Shown piece after piece: positions 38,268 through 39,091 of a DNA stretch of 39,091 bases. Source of the DNA: a virus. Location of the stretch: positions 1 through 39,091 of IMG/VR virus record IMGVR_UViG_3300032163_000886. One strand, written 5' to 3'. Position numbers and translations under genes: made by a program. How positions within the stretch are numbered: the stretch's first letter is position 1; the number at the start of each line of letters is the position of its first letter. Below the pieces are notes generated by a model. It saw only the letters and a program-made list of their open reading frames with translations. It had not been told where the DNA came from and ran no database searches.

Positions 38268-39091
38268 TGGACGAAACAGGACTACTCTACGAACTCTCAG
38301 GCCTTGAAGTCATGCGCCTTGATGTTGATGACGAACATTATTACTATGGCGCTAAAACTGGTGAAGAAAAGAAGTACTACATGGCCTTAACGCATGTTAT
38401 TGATATCGCTGGGCCATTTCCAGAGGGGTTGAGGCAGTATTTAAGGGTTACGAGCTATGAAGAGCAGAAAGACCGCTTACAAGCCACTGGCGACCGCGGT
38501 AGCAAGCTACATGGTGCATTAGAAGGCCTCATGAACGGCAAAGCTATGCTTAAAAAAGATTACCCAACTACTTACGAACAAGATGCTATGTGGACGTTCA
38601 GGCGGATGATTAGATTTCTAACTCCTAAAAACTTTGAGACTGAGCTAATCGTAGCCGACCCAGACCTCCGTATAGCAGGCACACTGGATTTTAAAGGTAT
38701 AGTTGATAGTTGGAAGCTTGAAGCGCTATTAGACCCTATAAAATACCTAGAATTGGACTCAGATAACGATTTACAGCTGCAAGAGCGTTGGTTAAATATG
38801 TTACCAAATAACAAGAAGCGCGTTTGTATTATTATTGACTGGAAGTTTACGGGACGTAATGCCTACTCACATAAGGTTCAAGTAGCGGCTTATAAGACTA
38901 TGAATAATAAGAGTCGCAAAGGTACGCCAGCCTCAAGAGCTTTTACCTGGCGCTATTCTACTAAACATAAGTTTGGTTTTGATTTTAGTGAGAGTTCGCT
39001 TAACTACCATTCCTTCAAGCGCATTTATGCGACTTGCATTGAGTTTCTGGGGGAGTTCCCAGAGCCGCCTACAATTCGTCGTTATCCCGAT
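38267..39091 (+). CDS. RecB-type PD-(D/E)XK exonuclease (partial, 3' end outside window)
   Basis: The frame is open to the edge, 275 residues seen. GDRGSKLHGALEGLMNGK (about residues 76-93) is the N-terminal His motif of RecB/Cas4-type nucleases. VADPDLRIAGTLDFKG (about residues 133-148) holds the catalytic Asp. IIIDWKFTGRNAYSHKVQVA (about residues 189-208) supplies the D-x-K motif and the Gln-x3-Tyr that follows. It is likely a recombination exonuclease similar to lambda Exo-type or Cas4-like phage enzymes. The missing C-terminus probably completes the fold. Confidence 0.78.
   Translation, partial: MDETGLLYELSGLEVMRLDVDDEHYYYGAKTGEEKKYYMALTHVIDIAGPFPEGLRQYLRVTSYEEQKDRLQATGDRGSKLHGALEGLMNGKAMLKKDYPTTYEQDAMWTFRRMIRFLTPKNFETELIVADPDLRIAGTLDFKGIVDSWKLEALLDPIKYLELDSDNDLQLQERWLNMLPNNKKRVCIIIDWKFTGRNAYSHKVQVAAYKTMNNKSRKGTPASRAFTWRYSTKHKFGFDFSESSLNYHSFKRIYATCIEFLGEFPEPPTIRRYPD

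Overview
This window looks like about 39 kb of a tailed double-stranded DNA bacteriophage genome. It carries terminase small and large subunits, a portal, a scaffold, an HK97-type major capsid protein, decoration and fibre proteins, and early nuclease genes. No ribosomal, tRNA or host housekeeping genes are visible. TGA is used repeatedly as a stop, often in ATGA or GTGA overlaps, so recoded-TGA hosts such as Mycoplasma and Gracilibacteria are unlikely. A long-tail tape measure, tail tube and tail terminator are absent. The genes beside the fibres resemble adaptor, nozzle and ejection proteins, so a short-tailed (podovirus-like) particle is the best guess, but the genome continues past both ends. 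The host cannot be read from the sequence. The KVYLL-type domain at 11111-11476 and the leaderless promoters would fit an uncultured (for example Patescibacteria-like) host, at low confidence.

Layout. The minus strand from 35173 down to 1 is the late region: terS, a ribbon-helix-helix regulator, a 28-residue membrane peptide, terL, portal, an 82-residue protein, scaffold, decoration protein, major capsid, and two head-surface proteins. An HNH-AP2 homing-type nuclease comes next. It is followed by an almost unbroken, translationally coupled 20-gene sugar cassette (25652 down to 10147) with about ten glycosyltransferases, five methyltransferases, a NodB-like deacetylase, a sugar reductase and a DegT-family sugar enzyme. 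Fibre and appendage proteins, an adaptor, a nozzle-like protein and a partial Gln/Ala-rich ejection-type protein complete this strand. The plus strand from 35239 to the end is the early region: short unknown ORFs, a long structured 5' leader RNA, an IS1595-type zinc-ribbon/HTH protein overlapped by an HNH nuclease, small proteins, an MmcB-like nuclease and a RecB-type nuclease that runs off the end.

Regulation. Early genes have near-consensus sigma70 promoters, and two of them share an inverted 10-bp operator candidate. Six minus-strand promoters share the element TAGACC(A/C)TT, placed 42-44 nt before the start codon of a gene with no good Shine-Dalgarno. In five of them the TAG is the stop codon of the preceding gene. 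The -10 box ends 6-7 nt before ATG, so leaderless late transcripts are predicted.

How it may work together. Three predicted virion proteins carry Ser/Thr-only mucin-like blocks of roughly 50, 90 and 370 residues. The large glycan cassette lies between the head and tail genes. The main hypothesis is that the phage O-glycosylates its own particle with a methylated, deoxygenated glycan. The DegT enzyme has His where the PLP lysine should be, as in 3,6-dideoxysugar dehydratases of the ColD/E1 type.
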